From: an uncultured Pelagibacteraceae bacterium
GTDB lineage: Bacteria; Pseudomonadota; Alphaproteobacteria; Pelagibacterales; Pelagibacteraceae
DNA: 64,000 bases
Direction: 5' to 3'
NCBI GenBank assembly: GCA_902543375.1
Contig: CACBYE010000006.1
Span: 1-64,000 of the forward strand
Shown here: one piece after another, positions 63,167 through 64,000 of the stretch
How the letters are laid out: each line of letters starts with the position of its first letter
Position numbering within the stretch: position 1 is the first letter of the stretch
Program-made: the position numbers and the translations under genes
The notes under the pieces: model-generated
Databases searched by the model: none
The model's input: the letters and a program-made list of their open reading frames with translations, nothing else
Told to the model about the DNA's origin: nothing

Positions 63167-64000
63167 TTATTTTATTCTTCCATAAATATCTTGGTATCTA
63201 ACTATATCAGTTTCTTTTAAAATTGAGCCTACTTGTGCTTCAATTATTTTTACTGGTTTTTTATATGGGTTTTCTATTCTATGGATTGCACCTAATGGTA
63301 TAAAAATAGTTTCATCAGGTTTCATGGTAAAATATTTTTTATCTAACGTAATTTTAGGTTTACCTTGGGTTACTACCCAGTGTTCAGCTCTATGATGATG
63401 TTTCTGAAGACTTAATATACCTTTAGGTTTTACATATAGTTCTTTTATCAAGAATTCTTTACCATTAAATAAATTAACATAACTACCCCAAGGTTTATGG
63501 AATACATTTTTCTTTTTATAATAATGTTTCTTATTTCTTCCGTACATTTTACAGATTTCTTTCCAAGATCCTAAATCAGACCAAGGAATATCCAACTTGA
63601 TAGCATTTATATCTTTAGTTTTTTCTAATATTGCATAGTCAAAAGACTTAGCTGTTGCTTTGGTGAATGCTTGTTTGTTTAAATAATACACGTTACTTTT
63701 ATATTTTGCTTTTATTAAAGCGTTATTGCAGTTTCGATAAATATTTGGCTGGTATTTCTTAAAATTATTAATTATTGAGTCTTTTCTCAAATAAAACATT
63801 CCAGAATTCCAATAACCTTTTTTACTAATTATTTGTTTAGCTTTAGCCACTTTTGGTTTTTCTACAAATCTAGATACTTTGTTATTTCTGGTTAAAAAAT
63901 AACCAAATTCACTAGAGGGCATTTTGGGTTTAATCCCAAAGATAAAAATATTGTTTTGAGTAAGTTTCTTTTGATTTTTTTTGATAGCTTTATTAAATAA
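63167..64000 (-). CDS. manC: Mannose-1-phosphate guanylyltransferase/mannose-6-phosphate isomerase (5' end outside window)
   Basis: The minus-strand frame is open from 63167 to the window edge, giving at least 278 residues; the true start lies beyond 64000, as FGIKP just before the first internal ATG (63922) is inside the nucleotidyltransferase domain. The C-terminal half has WGSYVNLF near 170 of the visible part and a cupin with QKHHHRAEHWVVTQGK and IPLGAIHRIENP, the mannose-6-phosphate isomerase type II domain. It makes GDP-mannose for surface polysaccharides. Tail-to-tail with the lipid kinase with no gap. Confidence 0.9.
   Translation of the reverse strand, partial: LFNKAIKKNQKKLTQNNIFIFGIKPKMPSSEFGYFLTRNNKVSRFVEKPKVAKAKQIISKKGYWNSGMFYLRKDSIINNFKKYQPNIYRNCNNALIKAKYKSNVYYLNKQAFTKATAKSFDYAILEKTKDINAIKLDIPWSDLGSWKEICKMYGRNKKHYYKKKNVFHKPWGSYVNLFNGKEFLIKELYVKPKGILSLQKHHHRAEHWVVTQGKPKITLDKKYFTMKPDETIFIPLGAIHRIENPYKKPVKIIEAQVGSILKETDIVRYQDIYGRIK

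Overview
The window is a very AT-rich, tightly packed bacterial chromosome segment. Most gene junctions are a few bases apart or overlap by 1, 4, 8, 11 or 14 nt, no gap without a gene reaches 300 bases, and there is no insertion sequence, prophage, rRNA operon or CRISPR array. Protein content (an NDUFS4-type complex I subunit, SdhE beside recG, GlpX, an Anbu protease, long PstA/PstC with extra periplasmic regions), conserved alphaproteobacterial gene orders and extreme base composition all point to a Pelagibacterales (SAR11, 'Candidatus Pelagibacter'-like) genome. This is an inference from content, not from a marker-gene tree.

Layout. 1-2211: the 5' part of a two-domain glycosyltransferase, a GIY-YIG protein and tRNA-Glu. 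2247-8387: glpX, an SbmA/BacA-like transporter, the NDUFS4 homologue, tRNA-Pro, a zinc-ribbon membrane protein, nhaA, a periplasmic glutathione peroxidase, an MBL-fold hydrolase and tatD. 8380-15199: one long minus-strand operon (rarD-mltB-rlpA-like-dac-tmk-holB-metG-tatD-MBL) mixing cell-wall and information-processing genes. 15282-24635: tRNA-Ser, sdhE, recG, a DUF502 protein, a Tat/lipoprotein-like M48 protease, tRNA-Lys, tgt, cyclophilin, coaD, gyrA, ssb. 24724-39387: uvrA, a PuuD-like membrane protein, secF-secD-yajC, serS, tatCBA, scpBA, nagZ, a small membrane protein, argS, dgt, and an A-type Fe-S carrier. 39387-43608: xth and a zinc uptake locus (znuA divergent from znuC-znuB-zur and a small membrane protein) with a Zur-type operator. 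43655-48080: a permuted ATP-grasp protein divergent from an Anbu protease, then a small membrane protein-arsC-aquaporin-Nudix cluster and a lysine-rich small protein followed by two perfect inverted repeats. 48247-63166: a large phosphate block. 63167-64000: the 3' part of a mannose-1-phosphate guanylyltransferase.

The most interesting region is the phosphate block. It holds ppk-ppx, sixA, phoB-phoU-pstB-pstA-pstC-pstS, an unknown secreted protein, phoR, a GT4 glycosyltransferase, a metallophosphoesterase, and divergently a diacylglycerol-kinase-family protein. The glycosyltransferase plus phosphoesterase pair matches the Agt/PlcP system known to replace phospholipids by glycolipids in phosphate-starved marine bacteria. 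By eye I find three candidate Pho boxes with the same design (two TGTAACA-like cores 11 nt apart, followed about 24 nt later by a -10-like element): before pstS, before the phosphoesterase, and before the lipid kinase. The last two lie back to back in one 98-nt divergent intergenic region, implying joint control of phosphate uptake, sensing, polyphosphate and membrane lipid composition.

Other points worth attention are a minimal Anbu/ATP-grasp pair without its usual partners, a tRNA-guanine transglycosylase missing two of its Cys zinc ligands, an RlpA-like protein lacking the catalytic Asp, a Zur lacking the usual histidine cluster, an arsC-aquaporin pair with no arsR, and a structured 3' region after a lysine-rich small gene.
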